36,855 nt of DNA from Pseudomonadota bacterium (GCA_014584465.1 JACTMU010000028.1:1-36855), one strand, 5' to 3'. Numbered from the stretch's first letter, positions 9,418 through 19,412 are shown. Notes: generated by a model not told the origin, from the sequence alone. Numbers and translations: made by a program.

Positions 9418-9957
9418 ATGCAAGAAGATCTGAAGCGGTCTGAAAGGATGCCCAAGTTTCAACCGCCACTTCCTGAAAATGTGGGGCTAACGACCAAATT
9501 GGATTCCATTGTGGCATGGGGAAGAAAGAACTCTCTCTGGCCGCTTCCTTTTGGAACAGCTTGCTGTGGAATTGAGATGATGTCCGTCATGGGGCCAAAG
9601 TACGATTTGGCGCGTTATGGCGCAGAGGTCGTTCGATTCTCCCCTCGCCAATCAGATCTTCTTTTGATTGCGGGCACAATTACAACCAAGATGGCACCCA
9701 TTGTAAAAACGATCTACGCCCAGATGCTGGAACCCAAGTATGTGATCTCCATGGGAGTCTGTGCCTGTTCGGGCGGATTCTACCGTGCGTACCATGTTCT
9801 TCAGGGAGTGGATCAAGTTGTCCCTGTGGACGTCTACATCCCCGGTTGTCCTCCAGCCCCTGAAGCGGTCTTGGATGGGATCATGCTCCTGCAACGAATG
9901 ATTGCAACCGGACAGCCACGCCCTTGGAAAACAGCCTGGGAGGAGGCCAACCCATGA
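9418..9957 (+). CDS. nuoB: NADH-quinone oxidoreductase subunit B
   Basis: NuoB (PSST subunit) carries iron-sulfur cluster N2, the last centre before quinone, in the connecting module of complex I. With this start it has 179 residues, a normal family length. The ligands are visible as tandem C49-C50 in [11 protein letters not shown]115 in GVCACSGG and C144 in IPGCPPAPE. The frame is open back to 9214, but those codons precede the promoter and lack a Shine-Dalgarno sequence. The ATG at 9418 has GGGG nine bases upstream; the ATG at 9409 is an alternative. The stop overlaps the nuoCD start as ATGA. No nuoA precedes it, which is unusual for this cluster. Confidence 0.93.
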   Translation: MQEDLKRSERMPKFQPPLPENVGLTTKLDSIVAWGRKNSLWPLPFGTACCGIEMMSVMGPKYDLARYGAEVVRFSPRQSDLLLIAGTITTKMAPIVKTIYAQMLEPKYVISMGVCACSGGFYRAYHVLQGVDQVVPVDVYIPGCPPAPEAVLDGIMLLQRMIATGQPRPWKTAWEEANP

Positions 9958-11642
9958 AGACCATGGAAGTCCTTAAAGAAGAGCTCTACTCTCGATTTCC
10001 TGAATTTGCTTCTTCCATCCAGATTTTCTCCAATTTCGGAGATGTGACCTTAACTTGCCCCAAAGAGTTGATCTTGCCCCTCCTTGGTCACTTCAAGAAT
10101 CGGGGTCGCTTTGATCTTCTTATGGACATCTGTGGTGTTGATTATCCTGAGAGAGCTCAACGGTTTGAGGTTGTTTACCACCTCTTTTCCTCGAAAAGTG
10201 GAGATCGAATTCGCGTTAAATGTGGTGTTGAGGAAGGAAAATCGATCAAGAGTGTGACTCCACTGTGGAAGGGCGCCAATTGGTTTGAAAGAGAGGCCTA
10301 TGACCTTTACGGAATCCAATTTGAAGGGCACCCCAACCTCACCCGCATTCTCTGCCACCATCAATTTGTAGGCCACGCCCTTAGAAAGGATTATCCTGCC
10401 GACAAAGTTCAACTCTGCACTTCCCCTCTTCCATTTCATCTGAATGGGAATGGCTCAGGTGAATCAGGTGAAGATGAGGAGTCGCTCGTTCCTCTGAACA
10501 TTGGACCTTCTCATCCCGCCACCCATGGAACTCTTCGAATTCTCACCCTTCTGGACGGCGAGCGTGTCAAGAAGGCAGATGTCGAGATTGGTTATCTTCA
10601 CCGATGTTTTGAAAAGATGGCGGAGGTTCACTCCTACACTCAGGTGATTCCCTTCACAGATCGACTCAACTACTGCTCAGCTCCAATGAACAACATTGGG
10701 TACTGTCGAACCATTGAACGTATGCTCGGTGTGGAAATCCCCTCGCGAGCTCAAGCCATGAGGGTGATTCTTGCGGAGCTCTCGCGGATCATCGACCACT
10801 TTGTTTGCATCGGTGCCAATGCCGTCGACATTGGTGCCTTGACGGGGTTCTTTTATCTCTTTGAACTTCGTGAAAGAGTCTACAATCTCTTTGAAAAGCT
10901 TTGCGGTGCGAGACTTACCGTCTCACTGACTCGAATCGGAGGTATGGCTGCTGATGCCCCTGAGGGGTGGTTTGATGACTTGACTCAGACCCTGAAACAT
11001 CTACGTAAAGGCATTGATGAAGTTGATCGTCTGTTGACGAAAAATAAGATTTGGATGGAGCGCACTCAAATAGCTGGAGCCATCTCGGCAGAACAGGCCA
11101 TTCAGTGGGGGTACACGGGGCCTTGTTTGCGAGCTGCGGGCGTGAATCTTGATCTTCGACGTCTTAAACCTTACTATGGCTACGAGACCCTTGACTTTGA
11201 GGTTCCTGTTGGAACAACGGGTGACGTCTACGATCGTTACCTTGTTCGAATGGAGGAGATGCGACAATCCATACGAATCATTGAGCAAGTGATCAAACAG
11301 ATGCCTGGTGGAGATTACATCCTTCGAGACAAATCCTTTGTTTTACCTGAAAAGAAGGATGTCTACGGAAATATTGAGGGATTGATGAACCATTTTATGT
11401 TGGTCGTAAAAGGGATCCACCCGCCCGTAGGCGAGATCTACGACGCAACCGAAGCGGCGAACGGCGAGCTGGGATTTTATCTTGTCAGTGATGGAAGTGG
11501 ATGTCCTTATCGTTTAAAGGTCCGCCCACCCTGTTTTCCCATTTTTCAATCTCTCCCTGAGTGCATAACGGGGGGACTTGTAGCTGATGTGATCGCAATC
11601 TTAGGCAGCATGAATGTCATTGCTGGCGAGTTGGATAGATAG
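9954..11642 (+). CDS. nuoCD: NADH-quinone oxidoreductase fused subunit C/D
   Basis: This 562-residue protein joins the 30-kDa NuoC domain (about 1-155, with [17 protein letters not shown]) to the 49-kDa NuoD domain (about 181-562, beginning [11 protein letters not shown]) through a Gly/Ser/Glu-rich linker at 160-180. NuoD helps form the quinone-binding cavity next to cluster N2, and the conserved SHPATHG and GxxELDR-type C-terminus (AGELDR) are both present. The start at 9954 overlaps the nuoB stop and has a strong GGAGGAGG Shine-Dalgarno eight bases upstream; a start 30 bases earlier is therefore not chosen. Fused NuoCD is known from E. coli and other Gram-negative bacteria. Confidence 0.96.
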   Translation: MKTMEVLKEELYSRFPEFASSIQIFSNFGDVTLTCPKELILPLLGHFKNRGRFDLLMDICGVDYPERAQRFEVVYHLFSSKSGDRIRVKCGVEEGKSIKSVTPLWKGANWFEREAYDLYGIQFEGHPNLTRILCHHQFVGHALRKDYPADKVQLCTSPLPFHLNGNGSGESGEDEESLVPLNIGPSHPATHGTLRILTLLDGERVKKADVEIGYLHRCFEKMAEVHSYTQVIPFTDRLNYCSAPMNNIGYCRTIERMLGVEIPSRAQAMRVILAELSRIIDHFVCIGANAVDIGALTGFFYLFELRERVYNLFEKLCGARLTVSLTRIGGMAADAPEGWFDDLTQTLKHLRKGIDEVDRLLTKNKIWMERTQIAGAISAEQAIQWGYTGPCLRAAGVNLDLRRLKPYYGYETLDFEVPVGTTGDVYDRYLVRMEEMRQSIRIIEQVIKQMPGGDYILRDKSFVLPEKKDVYGNIEGLMNHFMLVVKGIHPPVGEIYDATEAANGELGFYLVSDGSGCPYRLKVRPPCFPIFQSLPECITGGLVADVIAILGSMNVIAGELDR

Positions 11643-11649
11643 GTGAATC

Positions 11650-12120
11650 ATGTTTCGATTGTCAAAAAAGGGACTTGAATTTGTACAAAGTGAGATGAAG
11701 CGGTATGAGACCAAGAGATCTGCCATCATACCCGCTCTCTACTGTGCTCAAAACGAGAATGATGGGTGGATCAGTCAAGATGTCATTGCCCACTTGAGTG
11801 AAGTCATGGAACTTCCGGCAAGCCAGATCCACGAAGTCTTTGAATTCTACACAATGTTCAATAAAAGACCGGTCGGAAAGAATCATGTCCAGGTTTGTTG
11901 CAACATCTCATGCGCAATGAATGGAGGACGTGAACTTGCCGACCACATCCTCAAAGAGTTTTCCGTCAACGAAAATGAGGTTACCAGTGACGGAAAACTC
12001 TCCGTCAGCCGAGTCGAATGTCTTGGGTCTTGTGGAACAGCCCCAATGATGCAGGTCAATGATGATTACTACGAAAATCTCACACCGGAAAGGGCCGTTG
12101 AGATTCTAAAGGATTTGTAG
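11650..12120 (+). CDS. nuoE: NADH-quinone oxidoreductase subunit E
   Basis: This 156-residue thioredoxin-fold subunit of the NADH dehydrogenase module binds the [2Fe-2S] cluster N1a. The ligand pattern C-x4-C and C-x3-C is met by C83, C88, C124 and C128, in VCCNISCAMNGG and VECLGSCGTAP. The N-terminal helical bundle typical of the 24-kDa family is present. It starts seven bases after nuoCD and ends two bases before nuoF, with AGGTGA close to the ATG. Confidence 0.96.
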   Translation: MFRLSKKGLEFVQSEMKRYETKRSAIIPALYCAQNENDGWISQDVIAHLSEVMELPASQIHEVFEFYTMFNKRPVGKNHVQVCCNISCAMNGGRELADHILKEFSVNENEVTSDGKLSVSRVECLGSCGTAPMMQVNDDYYENLTPERAVEILKDL

Positions 12121-12122
12121 CT

Positions 12123-13412
12123 ATGGAAGTCAAATTGCTTTCGGAACACTACCATCACGACGATTTCCGTGAAATCAGCGGATATCAGAAGCGCGGCGGA
12201 TATGAAGCCCTGAAGATGGCCTTGAAAAAAAAACCGCAAGAGATCATTGATGAGGTCAAGAATTCAGGGCTGCGCGGGCGTGGAGGCGCGGGGTTCCCGA
12301 CGGGAATCAAGTGGGGCTTCTTACCTAAGAACGGTGAACCTCGATATCTTCTTTGCAACGCCGATGAGGGGGAGCCAGGCACCTTCAAAGATCGTGTGAT
12401 TTTAGAGAGAGCTCCTCACCAACTCATCGAAGGCATGATCATCTCCGCATTTGCCATCGGCTCACACAAGTCCTACATCTACATTCGTGGCGAATATGTG
12501 AAATCTCGCAAAATTCTCGAAAAGGCCATCAAAGAGGCTTATGCTCAAGGCTTTTTGGGCGAAAACATTTTGGGAAGTGGCTTTAAGCACGACCTTGACG
12601 TCTACTCGGGTGCAGGGGCCTACATTTGTGGTGAAGAGACCGCTCTGATCTCTTCTTTAGAAGGAAAGAAAGGGCAACCAACTCTTAAGCCTCCCTTCCC
12701 TGCCATTGAGGGGTATTTGCAAAAGCCGACCATCATCAACAACGTTGAGTCTCTAGCTTCAGTCACTTTGATCAGTCGTATCGGGTCTCAAGCCTACCGG
12801 AAATACGGCACAGAAAAATCTCCTGGGACAAAACTTTTTTCAGTCAGTGGAAATGTTTGTAAACCCGGAACGTACGAAGTCCCGTTGGGATATCCTCTGA
12901 TGGATCTCATCAACGTCGAGTGTGGTGGGCTTCGCACCGGGCGATCTCTTAAGGCCGTAATCCCAGGGGGATCTTCAGCTCCCGTCCTCACTGCAGAAGA
13001 GGCCCAGAAGGCTTTTCTTACTTATGAAAGTATGGCCGAGCTTAAAACCATGCTCGGCTCTGGAGCTGTCATCGTGATTGATGACTCCAACTGCATGGTC
13101 GACCTTCTTCACGTCTTGACCCATTTTTATCATCATGAATCGTGCGGACAATGCACACCCTGTCGTGAAGGAACCGGTTGGCTGAACAAACTCTGCGGGA
13201 CACTCATGTCGGGGCAAGGTCGCCTTCAAGATATTGAACTCATGGATCAGGTTGCCCGCAACATGATGGGGCGAACGATCTGTGCCCTTTCTGATGCTGC
13301 GGCAGGTCCGGTGATCAGTTTTGTATCGAAATTTCGTAGTGAATTTGAGTTTTTCGTCCGAGAGGGGCGTTCTAAAATAAAGGGAGGACCACATGCTCAA
13401 ATGCACCATTAA
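12123..13412 (+). CDS. nuoF: NADH-quinone oxidoreductase subunit F (NADH- and FMN-binding)
   Basis: This 429-residue 51-kDa subunit oxidises NADH, passes electrons through FMN and holds [4Fe-4S] cluster N3. The glycine-rich nucleotide site GRGGAGFPTG (52-61), the acidic NADEGEPGTFKDR segment (79-91) and YSGAGAYICGEET (161-173) are intact. Cluster ligands are C341, C344 and C347 in CGQCTPCREG plus C387 further on. AAGGA upstream fits the ATG at 12123. Its last 20 bases overlap nuoG, so the two are coupled. Confidence 0.97.
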   Translation: MEVKLLSEHYHHDDFREISGYQKRGGYEALKMALKKKPQEIIDEVKNSGLRGRGGAGFPTGIKWGFLPKNGEPRYLLCNADEGEPGTFKDRVILERAPHQLIEGMIISAFAIGSHKSYIYIRGEYVKSRKILEKAIKEAYAQGFLGENILGSGFKHDLDVYSGAGAYICGEETALISSLEGKKGQPTLKPPFPAIEGYLQKPTIINNVESLASVTLISRIGSQAYRKYGTEKSPGTKLFSVSGNVCKPGTYEVPLGYPLMDLINVECGGLRTGRSLKAVIPGGSSAPVLTAEEAQKAFLTYESMAELKTMLGSGAVIVIDDSNCMVDLLHVLTHFYHHESCGQCTPCREGTGWLNKLCGTLMSGQGRLQDIELMDQVARNMMGRTICALSDAAAGPVISFVSKFRSEFEFFVREGRSKIKGGPHAQMHH

Positions 13413-14940
13413 TGGCAAGCAGTATGCGGTTCCTGAAGGAGCCTCCATCATCGAGGCCTTCAAGCTGGCGGGCGAATCCCTTGCTCACTACTGTTGGCAT
13501 CCCGCTCTGAGCGTCGCGGGAGTTTGCCGTATGTGTATGGTCTCTATTGAGGGTAATCCCCGACTGCAGATCGCCTGCAACACCATGGTGACCGAAGGGA
13601 TGGTGATCTCAAATCAGAGTCATGCCGTCAAGGATTCCGTCAAATGGGTCCTTGATTTTCATCTGATCAATCACCCTCTGGATTGTCCTATCTGCGACCA
13701 GGCTGGTGAGTGTGGACTTCAGGATCAGTACATGATGTTTGGGAAGTATACGCCAGAGATGGCCATGCCCAAACAAAGAAAGAGAAAAGTTGTCAGTCTT
13801 GGTGATCGAGTTGTGTTGGACTCTGAACGCTGCATTCTCTGCTCACGATGTGTGAGGTTTACTGAGGAGATCACAAAGACTCATGAACTAGGGATTTTTC
13901 ATCGTGGTGATCGAAGCGAAATCGGGACGTTCAACGACCGCCCACTGAACAACAACTACTCGCTGAATACGGTCGACATTTGCCCTGTCGGTGCATTGAC
14001 CTCTAAGAAGTTTCGTTTTCGACAGAGAGTCTGGTTTTTGAAAGAGAAAAAATCGATTTGCCCGGGTTGCTGCACAGGGTGCAACATCAAAGTCTCCTAC
14101 AATTCAAAAGGTGTTTTTCGCGTCAAGCCCGATTGCAATCCTGACGTCAATGGCTATTGGATGTGTGATGAGGGACGAGATCTTTGCGAGAAGACCCAGT
14201 CAGTCGATCGTCTCTTAAAGGGGATGAGCAAATACGGTGAAGAGAAGTGGCAGGAAGGTCCCGCATTGAAATTTGCCAAGCAAGCGTGCGATGATCTCAG
14301 TGCCCTTCCTAGCTCTTCCGTGGCCCTTGTTCTAACAGCTCAGCATACTTGTGAAGAGTTTGAAGCCTTAATTCAAAGTTTCAAATCGAAATTTAAGAGC
14401 AAGAAGGTTTACTATTGGGTCAATAGGCCTGAGGACTTTCATAAATTTGATGGACTCCTTTTGCGAGGGGACCGAAACCCCAACACCGTTGGACTCCTGC
14501 AAATCCTAGAGAGAGAGGGCTTTAAGTCAACGTGGTCGGAGCTGCTTTCAGATCTCTCCTCGGGAGCCACTCAAGGAGTGATTGTGGCAGCACCTGAGTT
14601 CCCATCCTTCTATCCTGATTTTTCAGAGAAACTCTACGAACTCAGCAGGGCCAAGGTGCTCACCTGCCTCACCTCTCGCCCCATCAAAGACAGGGAGCTT
14701 TTGCCGGGCCAAAGATGGTTGATCCCACTGAAGAGTTTTTTGGAAAAGGAAGGCACCTTCATCAACTACCGTGGAGTTCAACAAAAACTGGGAACACCCT
14801 TGGAGTTGGTTCCTGATGCAATGACTCTCAGCGATTTTGCAAGGATTCTCTCGGGAGATTGGTTGGAACGTCAGGTTGAGCCTCTAGGTTCTCAGAATGT
14901 CATAAATGAGTTTATGAAAACTCCGATGAGGGGACTGTGA
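13393..14940 (+). CDS. nuoG: NADH-quinone oxidoreductase subunit G, short form with extra cluster N7 motif
   Basis: This electron-wire subunit has 515 residues; many bacterial NuoG proteins have about 700-900. Ligands are present for [2Fe-2S] N1b (C34, C45, C48, C62), the His-ligated N5 (H94, C98, C101, C107 in HPLDCPICDQAGEC) and the next [4Fe-4S] cluster (C147, C150, C153, C197). A further C-x2-C-x3-C-x27-C motif (C223, C226, C230, C258) matches the extra cluster N7 known from E. coli and Thermus. The molybdopterin-like C-terminal domain is reduced to about 250 residues but keeps the EGTFINYRG motif. Shine-Dalgarno GGGAGGA precedes the ATG. The next gene is nuoI; nuoH, usual here, is absent. 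Confidence 0.94.
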   Translation: MLKCTINGKQYAVPEGASIIEAFKLAGESLAHYCWHPALSVAGVCRMCMVSIEGNPRLQIACNTMVTEGMVISNQSHAVKDSVKWVLDFHLINHPLDCPICDQAGECGLQDQYMMFGKYTPEMAMPKQRKRKVVSLGDRVVLDSERCILCSRCVRFTEEITKTHELGIFHRGDRSEIGTFNDRPLNNNYSLNTVDICPVGALTSKKFRFRQRVWFLKEKKSICPGCCTGCNIKVSYNSKGVFRVKPDCNPDVNGYWMCDEGRDLCEKTQSVDRLLKGMSKYGEEKWQEGPALKFAKQACDDLSALPSSSVALVLTAQHTCEEFEALIQSFKSKFKSKKVYYWVNRPEDFHKFDGLLLRGDRNPNTVGLLQILEREGFKSTWSELLSDLSSGATQGVIVAAPEFPSFYPDFSEKLYELSRAKVLTCLTSRPIKDRELLPGQRWLIPLKSFLEKEGTFINYRGVQQKLGTPLELVPDAMTLSDFARILSGDWLERQVEPLGSQNVINEFMKTPMRGL

Positions 14941-14941
14941 T

Positions 14942-15463
14942 ATGATCATTGAACGCGACAGGGCTGAATCTGCCTGGTATCTACCTCCAATAGTATCTGG
15001 CCTGATGTTGACACTTCATAAGATGATCAAGAATCTTCTGCACAGAAAAGAGATGTTGACGCTCAATTATCCCGAGGAGAAGTTCGAATATTCACCTCGA
15101 TTTCGTGGGAACCATGTCCTCACCGTAAAAAAAGATGGCTCCCTTCGCTGCACAGCTTGCATGCTTTGTGCAACAGCCTGTCCTGCCGAATGCATCACCA
15201 TTGAAGCCTCTGAACACCAAGATCCCAGTGTGGAAAAGTATCCCATCAAGTATGAGATTGACATGCTTCGATGTGTCTTTTGTGGACTTTGCGAAGAGGC
15301 CTGCCCCGTCGATGCGATTCGAATGGGCCCCGAATGGCAAAGACCGGGCACACCCACAGACTCTTTCATCTACGGAATTCAAGAGCTTGCCTATCGCCCA
15401 AGTCTCAAGGGTGGCATAACTTCAGATGTTGACGATCAAGAGAGGCATCGCTACGGAATTTGA
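14942..15463 (+). CDS. nuoI: NADH-quinone oxidoreductase subunit I (2x[4Fe-4S])
   Basis: This 173-residue subunit carries clusters N6a and N6b in two CxxCxxCxxxC motifs: C70, C73, C76, C80 in CTACMLCATACP and C111, C114, C117, C121 in CVFCGLCEEACP. The N-terminal amphipathic segment (about 14-35) and YPEE...RFRGNHVLT are typical of full-length NuoI, so this is not an unrelated ferredoxin. It starts one base after the nuoG stop. It is the last nuo gene visible; a 21-base gap leads into a lipoprotein gene that is not a complex I subunit. Confidence 0.95.
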   Translation: MIIERDRAESAWYLPPIVSGLMLTLHKMIKNLLHRKEMLTLNYPEEKFEYSPRFRGNHVLTVKKDGSLRCTACMLCATACPAECITIEASEHQDPSVEKYPIKYEIDMLRCVFCGLCEEACPVDAIRMGPEWQRPGTPTDSFIYGIQELAYRPSLKGGITSDVDDQERHRYGI

Positions 15464-15484
15464 ATCACATGGAGGTTTGAATTG

Positions 15485-18415
15485 ATGTTTTCTTCACAAC
15501 AATTAACGATTGCTTTTGCTCTTTACCTTGCTGCTCTTTCCCTCATGGGTTGTCAATCCACATCTCAACATGAGCCCGAATCGTCAAAGAGCCCACTGAA
15601 CTCCTCGACAGGATCCGACAGTGCCGAGTTTTACAAGAATGCCAAGCAACTGATCTTTGAGGGTAAGCGGTCCGGTGAAGGGTACTTCAGTCAAGATGGT
15701 TCGATGATCATCTTTCAAAGCGAACGCGAGACGGACAATCCATTTTACCAGATGTATCTTCTTAACATGAAGAGCGGCGAGGTGCAGCGACTCTCTCCAG
15801 GAACGGGCAAAACAACCTGTGGCTGGATCCATCCCTCAAATAAGAAGGTTCTTTTTTCTTCGACGCACCATGATCCTAAAATTAAAGCCAAACAGGCCGA
15901 AGAGTTTCAGGAACGTTCAAAGGGTGGGCATCGCTACTCTTGGAGCTTTGATGAGATGTATGAGATCTATGAGAGCGACCCTCAGGGAAGAAAGCTTAAG
16001 CGACTGACTCGAAATCGTGGATACGATGCCGAAGGTTCCTACTCTCCCGATGGAAAGTTGATTGTCTTTGCTTCCAATCGACATGCCTACTCTTCGAAAC
16101 TGAATGGCGAGGAGAAAATCCTATTTGAAAAGGATCCCAGTTACTTCATGGAGATCTACATCATGCGCGACGATGGCCGCGAGGTTCGTCGACTCACAAA
16201 TTATGGTGGCTATGATGGAGGACCTTTCTTCAGCCCAGATGGCCAGCGCATTGTGTGGCGAAGGTTTGGATCTGATGGGAAGACGGCTGAGATCTTTACG
16301 ATGGCACTGGATGGATCTGACGTTCGCCAGATCACCAAGATGGGTCACCTCTCTTGGGCGCCCTTTTATCACCCCTCAGGAGATTACATTATCTTTGCCA
16401 CAAGCGCCCATGGGCACCAAAACTTTGAGCTCTACATGGTGGACTCAGAAGGGACACATCAGCCCATTCGCGTGACCCAGCGAGATGGGTTTGATGGACT
16501 CCCTGTCTTCAGTCCCGACGGACGTCATCTGCTTTGGAGTTCAAGCCAAACCAGTCGAAATGAGGCTCAGCTCTTTATGGCCGAATGGGACGATCAGGCT
16601 GTTCGAAGGGCCCTCAAACTTCCCGAGCCCAAAGCGGAACTTCCTTCCCATTATCAACTTTCACCTGAAATTAAGATCGAAGATGCTCAACGCATTGTCA
16701 CCTATCTGGCTTCACCTCATCTGCAGGGAAGATTGACCGGCAGTGACGCTGAAAAGGAGTACACTGGGCAGATCGCAAGATTTTTTTCTAATCTTGGACT
16801 TAAACCGGGTGGCAGTTCGAGCAGCTTTCTACAGGAGTTTGATTTCACTTCGGGAGTTCAACTAGGTGCAAACAACAAACTCTTGATCAATGGCAAGGTC
16901 GGCCCTGAGGTTGATTCTGAGTGGCGCCCTCTCTCATTTTCTCATTCTGGAAGTTACCCGGACGCTCCAATCGTTTTTGTAGGCTACGGCATTGTCTCCC
17001 CTAAGACAGAAACAGTCTCAGAGTATGATTCCTACGCTGGCTTAGATGTGAAAGATAAGTGGGTGCTGGCACTTCGTTACTCTCCCGACGAAGTTTCTGA
17101 GGAAGAGCGCCTCCACTACACCCATTTTTCAAGTCTTCGCTATAAGAGTCTTCTTGCCCGTGAGCGTGGCGCAAAAGGGATCTTGTTTGTTTCGGGCCCA
17201 GCTTCCAAGGTTCAAGAGGAGCTTGTTCCATTAAGAATGGATGGATCTTCCGTCGGCGATACCATGGCGGTCCTCTCCCTCAAGGATGGCCTTGTCGAAA
17301 GCTGGTTTAAAGAAAACCAAAAGGAATTTGGTGAGATTCACAGCGCTCTCAACCGAGGGGAAAAACTCAACGGTTTTGAGTTGAACGGGCTTATCGTTTC
17401 AGCCCACGTCGATCTTCTCCCTATTCGGAAAAAAGGGGTCAATGTGATTGGAATGATTCATCAACACCCCTCCAAACCGACGATTCTGATTGGAGCTCAT
17501 GGTGACCACTTGGGAAAGGGAGATGTTGAGAGCAGCCTTGCACGAGGTGATGAGAAGGGGCAGATCCACTACGGTGCCGACGACAACGCTTCGGGCGTTG
17601 CCACAGTCCTTGAGCTTGCCCACCACTTCAAGGTTCATCCAGCTAAGAACCTAAATCTGATCTTTGCCATCTGGTCCGGTGAAGAGATCGGAATGCTTGG
17701 CTCAAACCATTTTATCACGCAGAGCTCCCAAAAAGGCGTAAAATTGAACTCTCATGTTGCAGCCTACCTGAACTTCGACATGGTTGGAAGATTGCGTGAC
17801 AAACTCATCATTCAAGGGAGCGGCTCTGCAAAGGAGTGGATCTCACTGATTGAACGTACAACTATGCAAACCAAGATGAGTGTCACAACACAAACAGATC
17901 CCTATCTCCCTACGGACTCTACGGCCTTCTACATTGCTGGGGTTCCTGGTCTGAACTTTTTTACGGGAGCCCATCAGGAGTATCACACCCCTCGTGATCG
18001 CGTGGAAACGATCAACTTCGAAGGCCTCACCAACGTTGCACGGTTTGCAGGCTCTCTGCTTAGATCCGTCAACCAAAGGAGAATTCCACTCACTTATGCA
18101 AAAACGGAGAGAAAGAGTGAAGAGCAAGGGACCAATCGAGGTGGCCTTCGCGTTTGGCTTGGCACCATCCCTGATTATGCTCAAGAGGGCAATGAGGGTG
18201 TGAAGATTTCAGGAGTGACCAAGGGAAGCCCTGCCGAGAGAGCGGGGCTCAAAGATCATGACACCGTTGTGAGGCTCGGAAGTCGCACGATCAAGAATCT
18301 TTATGACTACACCTACGCCCTACAAGCATCTAAAATTGGTGAGCCAACAAAGATCACGATTCTTCGCGAAGGTAAGCGGATGGAGCTCTCGATCGTCCCT
18401 GCTTCTCGCCACTGA
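15485..18415 (+). CDS. lipoprotein: TolB-like beta-propeller, M28 metallopeptidase, PDZ
   Basis: This 976-residue envelope protein has a lipoprotein signal with lipobox LMGC (C23). Residues about 60-370 hold TolB-type PD40 repeats (FSPDG, YSPDG, FFSPDG, VFSPDG). The region about 395-865 is an M28-type zinc aminopeptidase with a probable PA-like insert. Predicted metal and catalytic residues are H672 and D674 (AHGDH), D699 (YGADDNASG), E733/E734 (WSGEEIG), D765 (NFDMVG) and H834 (YHTPRD). A PDZ domain at about 885-974 contains GVTKGSPAERAGL. The likely role is peptide trimming at the envelope. GGAGG at 15471-15475 supports the ATG at 15485; a TTG at 15482 is possible. It sits 21 bases after nuoI and may be co-transcribed. 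Confidence 0.9.
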   Translation: MFSSQQLTIAFALYLAALSLMGCQSTSQHEPESSKSPLNSSTGSDSAEFYKNAKQLIFEGKRSGEGYFSQDGSMIIFQSERETDNPFYQMYLLNMKSGEVQRLSPGTGKTTCGWIHPSNKKVLFSSTHHDPKIKAKQAEEFQERSKGGHRYSWSFDEMYEIYESDPQGRKLKRLTRNRGYDAEGSYSPDGKLIVFASNRHAYSSKLNGEEKILFEKDPSYFMEIYIMRDDGREVRRLTNYGGYDGGPFFSPDGQRIVWRRFGSDGKTAEIFTMALDGSDVRQITKMGHLSWAPFYHPSGDYIIFATSAHGHQNFELYMVDSEGTHQPIRVTQRDGFDGLPVFSPDGRHLLWSSSQTSRNEAQLFMAEWDDQAVRRALKLPEPKAELPSHYQLSPEIKIEDAQRIVTYLASPHLQGRLTGSDAEKEYTGQIARFFSNLGLKPGGSSSSFLQEFDFTSGVQLGANNKLLINGKVGPEVDSEWRPLSFSHSGSYPDAPIVFVGYGIVSPKTETVSEYDSYAGLDVKDKWVLALRYSPDEVSEEERLHYTHFSSLRYKSLLARERGAKGILFVSGPASKVQEELVPLRMDGSSVGDTMAVLSLKDGLVESWFKENQKEFGEIHSALNRGEKLNGFELNGLIVSAHVDLLPIRKKGVNVIGMIHQHPSKPTILIGAHGDHLGKGDVESSLARGDEKGQIHYGADDNASGVATVLELAHHFKVHPAKNLNLIFAIWSGEEIGMLGSNHFITQSSQKGVKLNSHVAAYLNFDMVGRLRDKLIIQGSGSAKEWISLIERTTMQTKMSVTTQTDPYLPTDSTAFYIAGVPGLNFFTGAHQEYHTPRDRVETINFEGLTNVARFAGSLLRSVNQRRIPLTYAKTERKSEEQGTNRGGLRVWLGTIPDYAQEGNEGVKISGVTKGSPAERAGLKDHDTVVRLGSRTIKNLYDYTYALQASKIGEPTKITILREGKRMELSIVPASRH

Positions 18416-18582
18416 TCTCTCATGCTGTTTTGATTTGTAGGATGTCACTTTGAACCTGCATCCGTGTTAGAAGATCTCTTATGGGCGTCTTCACTTCTTA
18501 AAAAACTCACCTGGATATGTCCAGATCTTTTCTGCCTCTTCACTGGACTTAAGTTTGCAAGGCGTGTTCTCATCTTTTGCTG

Positions 18583-19260
18583 ATGTTTGAAACTTCATCC
18601 ACTTTGGCCGATACGACACTGATGGGAAGTGTACTTTCTTTTGGTCTCTTTTGCGCAATGATCTTCTTTGGATCGAGGTCCTACTCGCAGATCTATTCAG
18701 AAATAGGAGTAGGAATGCATCATCTTTCTAATATTACCAACCAAGAGATTGGACCAACCACTCCCTACATGCTTCGATTTGCTGGTGTGGAAAAGTCGGC
18801 CTCGTGGTTTCAGTGGGGCGCCAACTTTGGTCTGCTTGTTGGCAATGCCTCAGGTCTTATAGGTGAAGAGACCACGGACTCGGTTGAGTTCGGCATCTTC
18901 TCTGCAGAATTTGGTGGAGGCTGTCACATCACCCCGCTGGGCCACCAACAGGCATTCCCTTTCCAACCCTACTTAGGTTTAGGTGGAGTCCTTGATATGG
19001 CGATGATCTTGCTTCAAAGTGGCACGGCTCCAAATGATCCGAAATCACCACACCATCTGGGATATGCACTTTCTGTCGGAGCCTACATTCACATCACACA
19101 GACCTTTGGGATCAACCTTCAAGTTGAGCAGACACGGTTTCTCACTGGAGCAAAGGGAGAGGCTCACTTCCTCGACGGCGACCGATTCCTCATTACCTTT
19201 TTCAAAGAGATGCAATTGTCCCCAAAGCCAACAAATCCAACAAACCAAAATGGCGAATAG
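18583..19260 (+). CDS. probable outer-membrane beta-barrel protein
   Basis: The 225-residue product has a hydrophobic signal-like segment near the N-terminus (VLSFGLFCAMIFFG) followed by SYSQ, a plausible cleavage region. The mature part alternates polar and non-polar residues and is rich in Gly and aromatics, as in small outer-membrane barrels. No enzyme motif is visible. The start is uncertain: a TTG at 18577, an ATG at 18583 and an ATG at 18622 are in frame and none has a clear Shine-Dalgarno sequence. The last start gives the tidiest signal peptide. Confidence 0.6.
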   Translation: MFETSSTLADTTLMGSVLSFGLFCAMIFFGSRSYSQIYSEIGVGMHHLSNITNQEIGPTTPYMLRFAGVEKSASWFQWGANFGLLVGNASGLIGEETTDSVEFGIFSAEFGGGCHITPLGHQQAFPFQPYLGLGGVLDMAMILLQSGTAPNDPKSPHHLGYALSVGAYIHITQTFGINLQVEQTRFLTGAKGEAHFLDGDRFLITFFKEMQLSPKPTNPTNQNGE

Positions 19261-19412
19261 TTGGTCGCCCCAAAACCTTTCGTCAAGTCCGACTCCAACT
19301 TTGAGACATCTCAATTTGAGAAACGTGCGCTTTGAATAAAGCGATGATAAGATTTAAGAAAGCGCCCGTGAATTCCTAGTCAATCTTATTCATCCAATTA
19401 AGGAGTAGAGTC

